From Streptomyces fuscichromogenes (GTDB taxonomy: Bacteria > Actinomycetota > Actinomycetes > Streptomycetales > Streptomycetaceae), in NCBI RefSeq assembly GCF_014645815.1, contig NZ_BMML01000001.1, positions 62,001 through 126,000 of the forward strand: 64,000 nt of DNA, given 5' to 3'. The position numbers were made by a program, and so were the translations under genes. The stretch's first letter is position 1, and the number at the start of each line of letters is the position of its first letter. The notes beneath the pieces are model-generated. The model searched no databases. It was not told the origin of the DNA and worked only from the letters and a program-made list of their open reading frames with translations. This document shows positions 8,186 to 16,552 of the stretch, piece after piece.

Positions 8186-8967
8186 CTGTCGACTTCTCCC
8201 GGTTCCCGCTCGCGCCGGGCGACCGCGTCCTGGACCTCGGCTGCGGGGCCGGCCGGCACGCCTTCGAGTGCTACCGGCGCGGCGCCCAGGTCGTGGCCCT
8301 CGACCAGAACCCCGAGGAAATCCGCGAGGTCGCCAAGTGGTTCGCGGCGATGAAGGAGGCCGGCGAGGCCCCGGCGGGCGCGACGGCCACCGCCATGGAG
8401 GGCGACGCCCTGGCCCTGCCGTTCCCGGACGAGTCCTTCGACGTCGTCATCATCTCCGAGGTGATGGAGCACATCCCCGACGACAAGGGGGTGCTCGCCG
8501 AGATGGTGCGGGTGCTCAGGCCGGGCGGCCGGATCGCCGTCACCGTGCCCCGCTACGGCCCCGAGAAGGTCTGCTGGGCGCTCTCCGACGCCTACCACGA
8601 GGTCGAGGGCGGCCACATCCGCATCTACAAGGCCGACGAGCTGGTCGGGAAGATCAAGGAAGCCGGCCTGCGGCCCTACGGCAGCCACCACGCGCACGCG
8701 CTGCACTCGCCGTACTGGTGGCTGAAGTGCGCGTTCGGCGTCGACAACGACAAGGCGCTGCCGGTGCGCGCGTACCACAAGCTGCTGGTCTGGGACATCA
8801 TGAAGAAGCCGCTGGCCACCCGGGTCGCCGAGCAGGCGCTGAACCCGGTCATGGGCAAGAGCTTCGTCGTCTACGCCACCAAGCCGCACCTGCCCGCGGT
8901 CTCCGACGGGACCCGGACGACCGAGACGACCGGGGCGGCCGAGACGACCGGGGCGGCCGCCAAGTGA
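8179..8967 (+). CDS. Class I SAM-dependent methyltransferase
   Basis: A 262-aa protein starting at GTG 8179 inside the end of the glycosyltransferase gene. Motif I is VLDLGCGAGRHAFEC, followed by VVALDQNPEE (acidic loop) and VIISEVMEHIPDDKGVLAEM, the Methyltransf_11 pattern. The second half contains SPYWWLKCAFGVDNDKALPV, not typical of ubiquinone methyltransferases, which suggests a dedicated substrate. It is translationally coupled to both neighbours, so the three proteins probably act on one product. The C-terminus ends in a TTETTGAAETTG repeat. Confidence 0.88.
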   Translation: MLTVDFSRFPLAPGDRVLDLGCGAGRHAFECYRRGAQVVALDQNPEEIREVAKWFAAMKEAGEAPAGATATAMEGDALALPFPDESFDVVIISEVMEHIPDDKGVLAEMVRVLRPGGRIAVTVPRYGPEKVCWALSDAYHEVEGGHIRIYKADELVGKIKEAGLRPYGSHHAHALHSPYWWLKCAFGVDNDKALPVRAYHKLLVWDIMKKPLATRVAEQALNPVMGKSFVVYATKPHLPAVSDGTRTTETTGAAETTGAAAK

Positions 8968-10034
8968 CCACCCCCCGGACAGAACACCTCGTCCTGCCCG
9001 GGGTCCTCACCGCCGAGCAGGCTGCCGCGACCGTCCGCGGCATCCTCGCCGTACAGCGGGAGGACGGCGCGATCCCGTGGTTCCGGGGGCACCACCTCGA
9101 TCCCTGGGACCACACCGAGGCCGCGATGGCACTGGACGCGGCCGGGGAGCACGCGGCCGCCGAACGGGCGTACAACTGGCTCGCCCGGCACCAGAACGAG
9201 GACGGCTCCTGGTACGCGGCCTACGCCGACGGCGCGCACGACGACGTCACCGACCGCGCCCGCGAGTCCAACTTCGTCGCCTACATAGCCGTCGGCGTCT
9301 GGCACCACTACCTCTCCACCGGCGACGACACGTTCCTCGACCGGATGTGGCCGGCCGTCTACGCGGCCGTCGAGTGGGTGCTGCGGCTCCAGCAGCCGGG
9401 CGGCGAGATCGGCTGGCGCCGCGAGGACGACGGCACGCCCGCCGACGAGGCGCTGCTGACCGGGAGTTCGTCGGTCCACCACGCGTTGCGCTGTGCGCTC
9501 GCCATCGCCGAGCAGCGGGAAGAGGCGCAGCCGGACTGGGAGTTGGCGGTCGGCGCGCTGCGGCACGCGATCCGGCGCCACCCCGAGCGGTTCCTCGACA
9601 AGGACCGCTACTCGATGGACTGGTACTACCCGGTGCTGGGCGGGGCGCTGACCGGTGCGGAGGCGGGGGCGCGGATCGAGAAGGACTGGGACCGCTTCGT
9701 CGTGCCCGGGTTCGGGGTGCGGTGCGTGGCCCCCAACCCGTGGGTGACGGGCGGGGAGTCGGCGGAGCTGGCGCTGGCGCTGTGGGCGGTCGGGGAGTCC
9801 GACCGGGCGCTGGAGATCCTCCAGTCCATCCAGCATCTGCGGGACGCGGAGTCGGGGCTCTACTGGACCGGGTACGTGTTCGAGGACGACGCGGTGTGGC
9901 CGCGGGAGCTCACGACATGGACGGCGGGGTCGTTGTTGCTGGCCGTTGCCGCGCTCGGGGGACATGACGCTACGTGTGCGGTCTTCGGGGGCGGCGAGCT
10001 TCCTTGTGGGCTTGAGGTGGATTGCTGCGCCTAG
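8964..10034 (+). CDS. Alpha/alpha-toroid (prenyltransferase/cyclase-like) protein
   Basis: A 356-aa protein. The GTG at 8964 overlaps the methyltransferase stop (GTGA) and is the natural start although the frame is open further upstream. Repeats such as NWLARHQNEDGSWYAAYADG and RLQQPGGEIGWRRED are QW-like motifs of the squalene-cyclase/prenyltransferase toroid fold, but there is no DxDD or DxDTA cyclase motif, so it may be a carbohydrate-acting alpha/alpha barrel instead. It closes the glycosyltransferase-methyltransferase operon. The function is unknown; an assembled glycolipid or glycosylated terpenoid is one inference. Confidence 0.75.
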   Translation: MTTPRTEHLVLPGVLTAEQAAATVRGILAVQREDGAIPWFRGHHLDPWDHTEAAMALDAAGEHAAAERAYNWLARHQNEDGSWYAAYADGAHDDVTDRARESNFVAYIAVGVWHHYLSTGDDTFLDRMWPAVYAAVEWVLRLQQPGGEIGWRREDDGTPADEALLTGSSSVHHALRCALAIAEQREEAQPDWELAVGALRHAIRRHPERFLDKDRYSMDWYYPVLGGALTGAEAGARIEKDWDRFVVPGFGVRCVAPNPWVTGGESAELALALWAVGESDRALEILQSIQHLRDAESGLYWTGYVFEDDAVWPRELTTWTAGSLLLAVAALGGHDATCAVFGGGELPCGLEVDCCA

Positions 10035-10059
10035 TGGGGCGGGGGTTCTGTGCGACGGC

Positions 10060-10122
10060 GGGTGCGGGTGCGTCGTGGTTGCCCGCGCAGTTCCCCGCGC
10101 CCCTTACGGGGCGCTTTCACTG
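10060..10122. repeat. Streptomyces-type dispersed palindromic repeat, copy A
   Basis: The core (minus-strand reading) is GCGCCCCGTAAGGGGCGCGG followed by GGAACTGCGCGG and a C-rich tail. This is the short palindromic element scattered in intergenic regions of many Streptomyces genomes. A second copy lies inside the RNase H gene at about 36737-36816. Here it sits between convergent genes and its GC stem may act as a terminator. Confidence 0.7.
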
Positions 10123-10133
10123 ACCGGGGTCGT

Positions 10134-10427
10134 TCAGTGGCGGTGCATGCGATTGGCCACCGCGTGGCCGATGAACAGGTAGACCACCGCCGCCAGGCCG
10201 TAGCCGGCCACCACCCTGGCCCAGGCCTCGTCGAAGGTGAACAGGTCGCGTGACCAGCCGGCCAGCCAGTTGGCCGCCTCGTGGACGAACTGGACCAGGC
10301 TGTTCGCCCGGTTCGCGTCCAGCAGGTACATCAGGATCCACAGGCCCAGGATGAGGGCCATCACGTCGGCGACGATCGCCACGACGTTGCCGGCCTGGTT
10401 GGGGCCGTTGCGATAAGCAGGGGACAT
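10134..10427 (-). CDS. Small two-helix membrane protein
   Basis: A 97-aa protein from ATG 10427 (MSPAYRNGPNQAGNVVAI). Longer in-frame versions start inside the neighbouring lipoprotein promoter and look artificial. Two hydrophobic segments (VAIVADVMALILGLWILMYL and VVAGYGLAAVVYLFIGHAVA) flank an amphipathic stretch NSLVQFVHEAANWLAGWSRD. The chain ends in the basic NRMHRH. No enzymatic motif is visible. It is divergent from the lipoprotein gene. Confidence 0.7.
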   Translation of the reverse strand: MSPAYRNGPNQAGNVVAIVADVMALILGLWILMYLLDANRANSLVQFVHEAANWLAGWSRDLFTFDEAWARVVAGYGLAAVVYLFIGHAVANRMHRH

Positions 10428-10563
10428 GGGGTCCGGGTTGCCGCGAAACGGTCCTTGAAACCTGAACGGCGCCCTTCTCGAGTGGCGAGGTGCGGCCATC
10501 TGGGTGAGGCTGCCGGAGGAAGCACCCGCTCGGGGAGGACATCGAGACTCACGGGAGGACCCC

Positions 10564-11130
10564 GTGTCCGTACCGATACGGCGCCTCGTCGTCGCGCTCA
10601 CCCTCTGCTGCGCCCTGGTCGCCGGTGTCACCGCCTGCGCCGGCAGCAGCCGGAGCAAGTCCGTCGACACCGGCATGGTGGCGGTCCCCGTGGCCGACAC
10701 ACCCAGTCCGAGCACGTCCGCGCAGAAGCAGAAGTTCGCCAAGGCGAGGTTCGTCGCCAACGCGGGTCTCGCCGCCGGCGCGACCTACCAGTGGATCGTG
10801 AAGCCGTGGAAGGCCGGCAAGTTCAAGAAGGGCGCCCACGGCCGTACCTTCGCCCTGGTCAAGGCGGCCGCCGCGGGCGGGTTCGCGTACAACAGGCTCA
10901 AGGCCGCCAAGCGGAACGCCCAGGGCGACCCGCTGCTGTCCAAGGCCATCGCACCGCTGTCCGCCGGGATCGACTCGCTGAAGGACCTGCCGTCCAAGCT
11001 CCGCAAGGGCGACGGGGACGCGGCGAGTTCGTTCAACGACATCATCAACCAGGTCAAGGACGCCGGGAAGAGCGCCGGCGCCCCGGTCACCAACCAGGTG
11101 CCCTCGGCCGGCCAGCTCACCGGCGGCTAG
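10564..11130 (+). CDS. Secreted lipoprotein of unknown function
   Basis: A 188-aa protein. GTG 10564 follows GGGAGGA (10552-10558). The N-terminus MSVPIRR-hydrophobic core-VTAC gives a type II signal peptide with lipidation at Cys25, so the protein is anchored outside the membrane. The mature part is lysine-rich (KPWKAGKFKKGAHGR) and helical, with SPLS/SFNDIINQVKDAGK segments. Its stop codon overlaps the stop of the convergent LLM oxidoreductase. No known domain was recognised. Confidence 0.8.
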   Translation: MSVPIRRLVVALTLCCALVAGVTACAGSSRSKSVDTGMVAVPVADTPSPSTSAQKQKFAKARFVANAGLAAGATYQWIVKPWKAGKFKKGAHGRTFALVKAAAAGGFAYNRLKAAKRNAQGDPLLSKAIAPLSAGIDSLKDLPSKLRKGDGDAASSFNDIINQVKDAGKSAGAPVTNQVPSAGQLTGG

Positions 11131-12137
11131 GAGTTCAGCTCGGCGAGCACCCGCAGGGTGTGCGGGTCCGGTGACAGGGCCAGCAGGTCCGTCACCGGGC
11201 CCTTGCGCCACAACTCCAGCCGTTCGGCGATGCGTTCGCGCGGGCCGATCAGCGAGATCTCGTCGGCGAACGCGTCCGGCACCGCCAGCACCGCCTCCTC
11301 GCGCCGTCCCGCCAGGAACAGCTCCTGGATCCGCCGCGCCTCCTCCTCGTACCCCATGCGGGCCATGAGGTCGGCGTGGAAGTTGCGGGCCGCGTGGCCC
11401 ATCCCGCCGATGTAGAAGCCGAGCATGGCCTTCACGGGCAGCAGCCCGGCCGCCACGTCGTCGCAGACCCTGACCTGGGCCATGGGGGCGACCAGGAAGC
11501 CCTCCGGCAGGCCGGCGACCGCCGGGCCGTACACCTCGGGGCGGCTCGGCGCCCAGTACAGCGGCAGCCAGCCGTCGGCGATCCGGACCGTCTGGGCGAC
11601 GTTCTTCGGCCCCTCGGCGCCGAGCAGGACGGGCAGGCCGGGGCGGAGCGGGTGGGTGATCGGCTTCAGCGGCTTGCCGAGACCGGTCGCGTCCGGCCCC
11701 CGGTACGGGTGGGAGTGGAAGCGCCCGTCCACCGTCACCGGCCCCTCCCGGCGCAGCACCTGCCGTACGACGTCCACGTACTCCCGCGTCGCGGTCAGCG
11801 GCGACCTCGGGAACGGACGGCCGTACCAGCCCTCCACGACCTGCGGCCCGGACAGCCCGAGCCCCAGCAGCACCCGGCCGCCGGAGAGGTGGTCCAGGGT
11901 CAGCGCGTGCATCGCGGTCGTGGTCGGCGACCGGGCCGCCATCTGGGCAACGGCCGTACCCAGCTTGATCGTCGACGTCTGCGCGGCGATCCAGGTGAGC
12001 GGGGTGAAGGCGTCCGAGCCCCAGGACTCCGCCGTCCACACCGAGTCGTACCCGAGCCGCTCCGCCTCCTGGGCCAGCGGCACATGGTCCGGGGAGGGGC
12101 CGCGCCCCCAGTAGCCGAGTGCCAACCCGAGCCGCAT
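11127..12137 (-). CDS. LLM-class F420-dependent oxidoreductase
   Basis: A 336-aa TIM-barrel flavin/F420 enzyme. ATG 12137 is chosen because AGGAGG is centred 8 bp upstream; the in-frame GTG at 12143 would overlap that site. The N-terminal LAQEAERLGYDSVWTAESWG and LTWIAAQTSTIKLGTAVAQM are classic luciferase-like monooxygenase signatures, with LTLDHLSGGRVLLGLGLSG following. This subgroup in actinobacteria normally uses coenzyme F420. A perfect CTGACGT-C-ACGTCAG palindrome lies 10 bp before the start codon. The substrate is unknown. Confidence 0.9.
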   Translation of the reverse strand: MRLGLALGYWGRGPSPDHVPLAQEAERLGYDSVWTAESWGSDAFTPLTWIAAQTSTIKLGTAVAQMAARSPTTTAMHALTLDHLSGGRVLLGLGLSGPQVVEGWYGRPFPRSPLTATREYVDVVRQVLRREGPVTVDGRFHSHPYRGPDATGLGKPLKPITHPLRPGLPVLLGAEGPKNVAQTVRIADGWLPLYWAPSRPEVYGPAVAGLPEGFLVAPMAQVRVCDDVAAGLLPVKAMLGFYIGGMGHAARNFHADLMARMGYEEEARRIQELFLAGRREEAVLAVPDAFADEISLIGPRERIAERLELWRKGPVTDLLALSPDPHTLRVLAELNS

Positions 12138-12146
12138 GGCCACCTC

Positions 12147-12161
12147 CTGACGTCACGTCAG
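12147..12161. promoter_or_regulatory. Palindromic operator upstream of the LLM oxidoreductase
   Basis: CTGACGTCACGTCAG is a perfect inverted repeat around a central C and abuts the AGGAGG ribosome site, so a bound protein would block transcription or initiation. A variant occurs at 2923-2937 before the MBL-fold gene. The size and shape suit a TetR-family dimer. Confidence 0.5.
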
Positions 12162-12188
12162 ATCATCGCGGGGGTGACTGTACGACAA

Positions 12189-12218
12189 CGGCCCCTCACC
12201 CGGAAGGGCAAGGGGCCG
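12189..12218 (-). terminator. Hairpin downstream of the DUF5336-like gene
   Basis: CGGCCCCT (12189-12196) pairs perfectly with AGGGGCCG (12211-12218) around a 14-nt loop, 15 bp after the stop of the minus-strand membrane protein. There is no U-tract, as is usual for Streptomyces terminators. Confidence 0.5.
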
Positions 12219-12233
12219 CAGGTGCCGGGCTGT

Positions 12234-13043
12234 TCAGCCGCGCTGGATCCCGGAGGTGTCCTGAAGCACGCCACGACGGCCGTCCTGGGTCTGCGCCACC
12301 AGGGCGGTACCCCGCTGCTCGACCGCCAAGTACCAGGTGCCGGGCGCCAGTTCGGCGATCGGCGCGGTCGAGCCGTCCTCCGCGAACAGCGGCCGCGGCA
12401 CCGGGACGGCGAACCAGAACGGCGAGAAGTCCGGCGCCGGCGGCTGCTGCGCGGCGGCCGGGGGCTGCTGCTGGCCGAACGGCTGGCCCGGCTGCGGCTG
12501 GGCGCCGTAGGGCTGGCCGGGCTGCGGCGCGCCGGCCCCCGGGTAGCCGTAACCGCCGGGCGGCTGGGCGCCGTAGGGCTGCGGGGCCTGCGGCTTGGGG
12601 GCCGGGATCAGGGCCGCCTGGAGGGCCGGGACCAGCGGGGTGGCGACGGCGGCCGCGGCCAGCACCAGGGCCGCGATCAGGCCGAGGATCAGACCGGAGC
12701 CCGCGCCGATGTCGGCGGCGTTGAACTCGTCGGAGAACGCGCCCAGCGGGTCGATGGTCGACCAGAACGCGGTCCACACGGAGAACACCGTGAGGCCGAC
12801 GCCGATCTGGCCCAGGTCGAGGCCGACGAACTTCAGCGGCTGCGGCAGTGCGCGGGCGAGGACGATCAGGACCGCGCCGGCGATGCCGCCGACGTACATG
12901 CTCATCACCAGGCCGAGGTTGTCCCAGGCGTTCGGGGCACCGTTGCCGGACTTGTCGAACGTGTCGAGGAACGACGCGACGAACAGCAACACCGCTGCTC
13001 CGATGACCGCGCCGTCGCCTCTAGTGAGGGAGCGGATATTCAC
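12234..13043 (-). CDS. DUF5336-like four-helix membrane protein
   Basis: A 269-aa protein from ATG 13043. Four hydrophobic helices lie within residues 12-145 (VIGAAVLLFVASFLDTF, LVMSMYVGGIAGAVLIVLA, IGVGLTVFSVWTAFW, ILGLIAALVLAAAAVATPLV). A linker of repeated Pro-Gln-Gly units (QPYGAQP, QPGQPYG, QPGQPFG) follows at about 150-205. The C-terminal 60 residues form a compact cytoplasmic segment (FSPFWFAVPVPRPLFAED to GRRGVLQD). The organisation matches the mycobacterial/streptomycete DUF5336 family, whose role is not known. Confidence 0.75.
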   Translation of the reverse strand: MNIRSLTRGDGAVIGAAVLLFVASFLDTFDKSGNGAPNAWDNLGLVMSMYVGGIAGAVLIVLARALPQPLKFVGLDLGQIGVGLTVFSVWTAFWSTIDPLGAFSDEFNAADIGAGSGLILGLIAALVLAAAAVATPLVPALQAALIPAPKPQAPQPYGAQPPGGYGYPGAGAPQPGQPYGAQPQPGQPFGQQQPPAAAQQPPAPDFSPFWFAVPVPRPLFAEDGSTAPIAELAPGTWYLAVEQRGTALVAQTQDGRRGVLQDTSGIQRG

Positions 13044-13188
13044 TTCAGGTCCTTCGTGTGTCGTCTCGTCGGCGGAGGAGGCGTCGCGGGGGGTGTGCCC
13101 CTCATCGTGGGAATCGATCGTAGGAATCGTAGGACGGACACTATCCCCCGAACGATCAGGGTGTCCGCCCGGAGGGGCCCGCCGGTGC

Positions 13189-14103
13189 CTAACCGCGCAG
13201 GAAACTCACGATTCCCTCAGACATTCCCTCTGCCGCCTTCTGCCGCCAGGCGCCGCTGGTCAACAGTGCCGCGTCCTTGCTATCGCGCATGTTGCCGCAT
13301 TCGATGAACACCTTGGGAACCGTTGACAGATTGAGACCGCCGAGGTCCTTACGTACGTCGAGACCGGTGCCGTTGCCTACGTAATTGGACGGTGCGCTGC
13401 CCGTGACCTTCGCGAAGTCGCTCTCGATGCGCTCGCCGAGAGTGCGGGAGGTGGCGGCGATCGGGCGGGTGTCGGCGGCGCCCGAGTGCACGGTCGCGGG
13501 CAGGATGACATGGAAGCCGCGGTCGCCCTCGGGTGCCCCGTCGGCGTGGATGGAGATGGCCGCGTCGGCGTGCGCCGCGTTGCCGATCTCCGCGCGCTTC
13601 GTCACACACGGCCCCCAGGCCGGCCGGTCCCCGTCATGGGTCAGCTTCACCGTGGCGCCCTGCTTCTCCAGCAGCGTCCGCAGCCGGTGCGCGACGTCCA
13701 GGGTGAAGCGGGCCTCGCTGTAGCCCGCGTTGGTGGACGTGCCCGTGGTGTCGCACTCCTTCCAGTTCGTCCCGATGTCGACCTTCTGGTTGATCTCGGA
13801 CGTGTGCTGGAAGTTCCCCGGGTTGTGCCCCGGGTCGATGACGACGACCTTGCCCTGCAGCGGGCGGGCCGCGCTCGGGCTCGCCGTCGGCACCTTGGCG
13901 TCGTCGCCCGGGGTCGCCTCCGCCGACCTGGGCGTCGCCGCGTCCGCCTGCCCGGCACCGCTGCCGCCGGGCTTGCCCACCCCCTCGTACACTACCCATC
14001 CGAGCAGCGCACCGGGCACCAGCGCGGCAAGACCGACAGCGAGCGGCGCCCGCCGGAACCGGCGCTGCTGCGGGGGATCGAATTCCGGGCCTGTGTACGA
14101 CAC
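13189..14103 (-). CDS. N-acetylmuramoyl-L-alanine amidase (Amidase_3)
   Basis: A 304-aa zinc amidase that cleaves the lactyl-amide bond in peptidoglycan. GTG 14103 (MSYTGPEFD) is chosen; the longer ORF adds arginine-rich sequence. Residues 17-38 form a signal anchor (APLAVGLAALVPGALLGWVV), then a disordered Thr/Pro/Ala linker. The catalytic domain begins with VVVIDPGHNPG (zinc His) and has SEARFTLDVAHRL (zinc Glu), AISIHADG (zinc His) and KVFIECGNMRD (catalytic Glu). All key residues are present, so it should be active at the outer face of the membrane. Confidence 0.93.
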   Translation of the reverse strand: MSYTGPEFDPPQQRRFRRAPLAVGLAALVPGALLGWVVYEGVGKPGGSGAGQADAATPRSAEATPGDDAKVPTASPSAARPLQGKVVVIDPGHNPGNFQHTSEINQKVDIGTNWKECDTTGTSTNAGYSEARFTLDVAHRLRTLLEKQGATVKLTHDGDRPAWGPCVTKRAEIGNAAHADAAISIHADGAPEGDRGFHVILPATVHSGAADTRPIAATSRTLGERIESDFAKVTGSAPSNYVGNGTGLDVRKDLGGLNLSTVPKVFIECGNMRDSKDAALLTSGAWRQKAAEGMSEGIVSFLRG

Positions 14104-14270
14104 GTCTGCCACCCTAGCCGCCGCCCAGGGCGTCCGCGGTGTCGGCGAGGGCCGTTGGGATGACGGCCCGAACCACACCCGGCCGCGCCCCGCTGCCGCC
14201 CGGCCGCGCCCCGCCACACCTCGCTGCCGCCCGGCCCGGCCCGGCCGACACCGGGCCCGGCGTCGGCGTC

Positions 14271-14924
14271 CTAGATGCCCGTCCCCGTCCGGCGCAGGAC
14301 GCGCAGCGAGTCGTGGACGGCGGTCTCCGTGAAGGCGCCCGACTCCAGGGCGCGCAGGTAGACGCGGTAGGGGGCCTGGCCGGTGAACTCGTCCTCCGGG
14401 TCCGGGAAGACGTCGTGGATGAGGAGGAGCCCGCCCGGGGCCACGTGCGGGGCCCAGCCCTCGTAGTCGGCGGTGGCGTGCTCGTCGGTGTGGCCGCCGT
14501 CGATGAAGACGAGGCCGAGCGGGGAGTTCCAGAACGCGGCGACCTGAGGGGAACGGCCGACGACGGCGACGACGTGGTCCTCCAGGCCTGCCCGGTGCAG
14601 GGTGCGCCGGAAGGCCGGCAGCGTGTCCATCAGCCCGATCTCCGGGTCGACCGTCTCCGGGTCGTGGTAGTCCCAGCCCGGCTGCTGCTCCTCGCTGCCC
14701 CGGTGGTGGTCGACGGTGAGCGCGGTGACCCCGGCCGCGCGGGCCGCGTCGGCGAGCAGGATCGTCGAGCGCCCGCAGTACGTCCCGACCTCCAGCAGCG
14801 GGAGGCCGAGCCGCCCCGCCTCGACGGCCGCCGCGTACAACGCGAGTCCCTCGCCGACGGGCATGAACCCCTTCGCCGCCTCGAACGCGGCCAGGATCTC
14901 GGGCTTGGGGGCTGCCGCGGTCAT
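14271..14924 (-). CDS. Class I SAM methyltransferase (Methyltransf_24 type)
   Basis: A 217-aa protein from ATG 14924. The LLEVGTYCGRSTILLADAAR segment is motif I in the O-methyltransferase-like style, followed by ALTVDHHRGSEEQQPGWDYH and LGLVFIDGGHTDEHATADYE. The GGH-DEH segment is typical of Methyltransf_24 family members acting on hydroxylated or sugar-like substrates. A 323-bp gap separates it from the divergent aldo/keto reductase. The substrate is unknown. Confidence 0.85.
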   Translation of the reverse strand: MTAAAPKPEILAAFEAAKGFMPVGEGLALYAAAVEAGRLGLPLLEVGTYCGRSTILLADAARAAGVTALTVDHHRGSEEQQPGWDYHDPETVDPEIGLMDTLPAFRRTLHRAGLEDHVVAVVGRSPQVAAFWNSPLGLVFIDGGHTDEHATADYEGWAPHVAPGGLLLIHDVFPDPEDEFTGQAPYRVYLRALESGAFTETAVHDSLRVLRRTGTGI

Positions 14925-15247
14925 GGGGGTCCTTCCACTCGTACGACTCTGACTGCCGCTGTGACGACTGTGCGGTCAGCCATGCTGCCGCACGCCTCTC
15001 GCCGGCGGTTCGACCGGGGGTGCGGGGGAGGCGTCGGCGACCCGGTGTGTATCAGCCAAAGTGTGCGAAGCCCGAAGCCGCGCACGGGCAGCGACCGCAC
15101 TTCCCCGATCGGTCGCGGGGGTCCGGTCCGCCCTCCGGACGTCGGTCGCCGGCCGGTCAACCAGGCGGCCGGATAACGGATTTGAAGTGTGCTCCAAGAC
15201 CTAGACTGGCGCCTTCGACCCACCCCACCTGTGACGGAGCAACCGGC
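14925..15247. promoter_or_regulatory. Divergent intergenic region with aldo/keto reductase promoter
   Basis: 323 bp without a gene. On the plus strand TAGACT at 15202-15207 with ATTTGA 16 bp upstream gives a plausible promoter for the reductase, leaving a leader of about 35 nt. No strong palindrome was found in the rest. Confidence 0.35.
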
Positions 15248-16300
15248 ATGCGCTATCGCGTCCTCGGCAAGACCGGCATCGAGGTCAGCACCCACTGCCT
15301 GGGCACGATGATGTTCGGGAGTTCCGGCAACCCCGACCACGAGGACGGCGCCCGCATCATCAACACCGCGCTCGACGCCGGCGTCAACTTCGTGGACACC
15401 GCCGACATGTACTCCGCCGGTGAGTGCGAGGAGATCGTCGGCAAGGCGCTCAAGGGGCGGCGCGACGACGTGGTGCTCGCCACGAAGGTGCACTTTCCGC
15501 TGGGGGAGGGCCGCAACCGCAGCGGCAACTCGCGCCGCTGGATCCTCAAGGCCGTCGAGGACAGCCTGCGGCGGCTGGACACCGACTGGATCGACCTCTA
15601 CCAGGTGCACCGCCCCGACCACACCACCGACATCGAGGAGACGCTGTCCGTCCTCGGCGACCTGGTGACGGCGGGCAAGGTCCGGGCGTTCGGCTGCTCC
15701 ACGTTCCCCGCCGAGGACCTCGTCGAGGCACACCATGTGGCGGAGCGGCGCGGGCTGATGCGGATGCGCACGGAACAGCCGCCGTACTCGATTCTCGCCC
15801 GCGGCATCGAACGGGCCGTGCTGCCCACCGCGCAGCGCCTGGGCATGGGCGTGCTGACCTGGTCGCCGCTCGCCTCCGGGTTCCTCTCCGGCGCCCACCG
15901 TGAGGGCCGGGCCGTCGACCTCACCACCGGCCGGGCCAGGCTCTCCCCGCAGCGCTTCGACCCCGCCGCCCCCGGCAACGCCGCCAAGTACGCGGCCGTC
16001 GAGCGGCTCGTCGCGCTCACCGAGGAGGTGGGCTGCACCCTGCCGGAGCTGGCCGTCGCCTTCCCGCTGGTGCACCCGGCCGTGACGTCGGTGATCATCG
16101 GCCCGCGCACGATGGACCAGCTCACCGCGCTGCTCAAGGGGGCCGAGCTGGTCCTCGACGACGAGGTGCTCGACCGCCTCGACGAGATCGTGGCCCCCGG
16201 CACCGACCTCTACCGGGCCGACGGCGTCTGGCAGCCCCCGTCCATCACCGACCCCACCGCCCGCAGGCGCCCCTCCGGGGACCGCGCGGCCGCGGGCTGA
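15248..16300 (+). CDS. Aldo/keto reductase
   Basis: A 350-aa NADPH-dependent (beta/alpha)8 oxidoreductase. ATG 15248 has GGAG 8-9 bp upstream; the longer ORF from 15020 has no support. Catalytic residues Asp50, Tyr55 and Lys80 (NFVDTADMYSAG and VVLATKVH) and the active-site His in YQVHRPDHTTD are present. FGCSTFPAEDLVEA and SVIIGPRTMDQL complete the cofactor site. It belongs to the general YhdN/AKR11-like group. The physiological substrate cannot be told from sequence. Confidence 0.92.
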   Translation: MRYRVLGKTGIEVSTHCLGTMMFGSSGNPDHEDGARIINTALDAGVNFVDTADMYSAGECEEIVGKALKGRRDDVVLATKVHFPLGEGRNRSGNSRRWILKAVEDSLRRLDTDWIDLYQVHRPDHTTDIEETLSVLGDLVTAGKVRAFGCSTFPAEDLVEAHHVAERRGLMRMRTEQPPYSILARGIERAVLPTAQRLGMGVLTWSPLASGFLSGAHREGRAVDLTTGRARLSPQRFDPAAPGNAAKYAAVERLVALTEEVGCTLPELAVAFPLVHPAVTSVIIGPRTMDQLTALLKGAELVLDDEVLDRLDEIVAPGTDLYRADGVWQPPSITDPTARRRPSGDRAAAG

Positions 16301-16552
16301 CCCCGGGCCGACGCACGCCGTACGGGGACGGGGACGAGGACGGGGACCGGGCGGCGCGCGCCCGCGGGCGTCGGCCGGTGCACGTGCGGCGCCGCCCGGT
16401 GCACGTGCCTGGCTTGTCGGTTCACCGGGCCGCCCCGGAGCTCCCGGCACGCGCCCGGCGGTGACCGTCGGGGGCGGCGCCGGGCGGGCCGGCCGCCTTC
16501 GGCACCGCGCAGATCAGCGACACCGCCGCCCGCGGGCGGGGGACCGACATCC

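Noticed and set aside
10060..10122. Repeat considered as part of a coding gene
   Set aside because: No frame with natural protein sequence; it matches the dispersed intergenic palindrome family.
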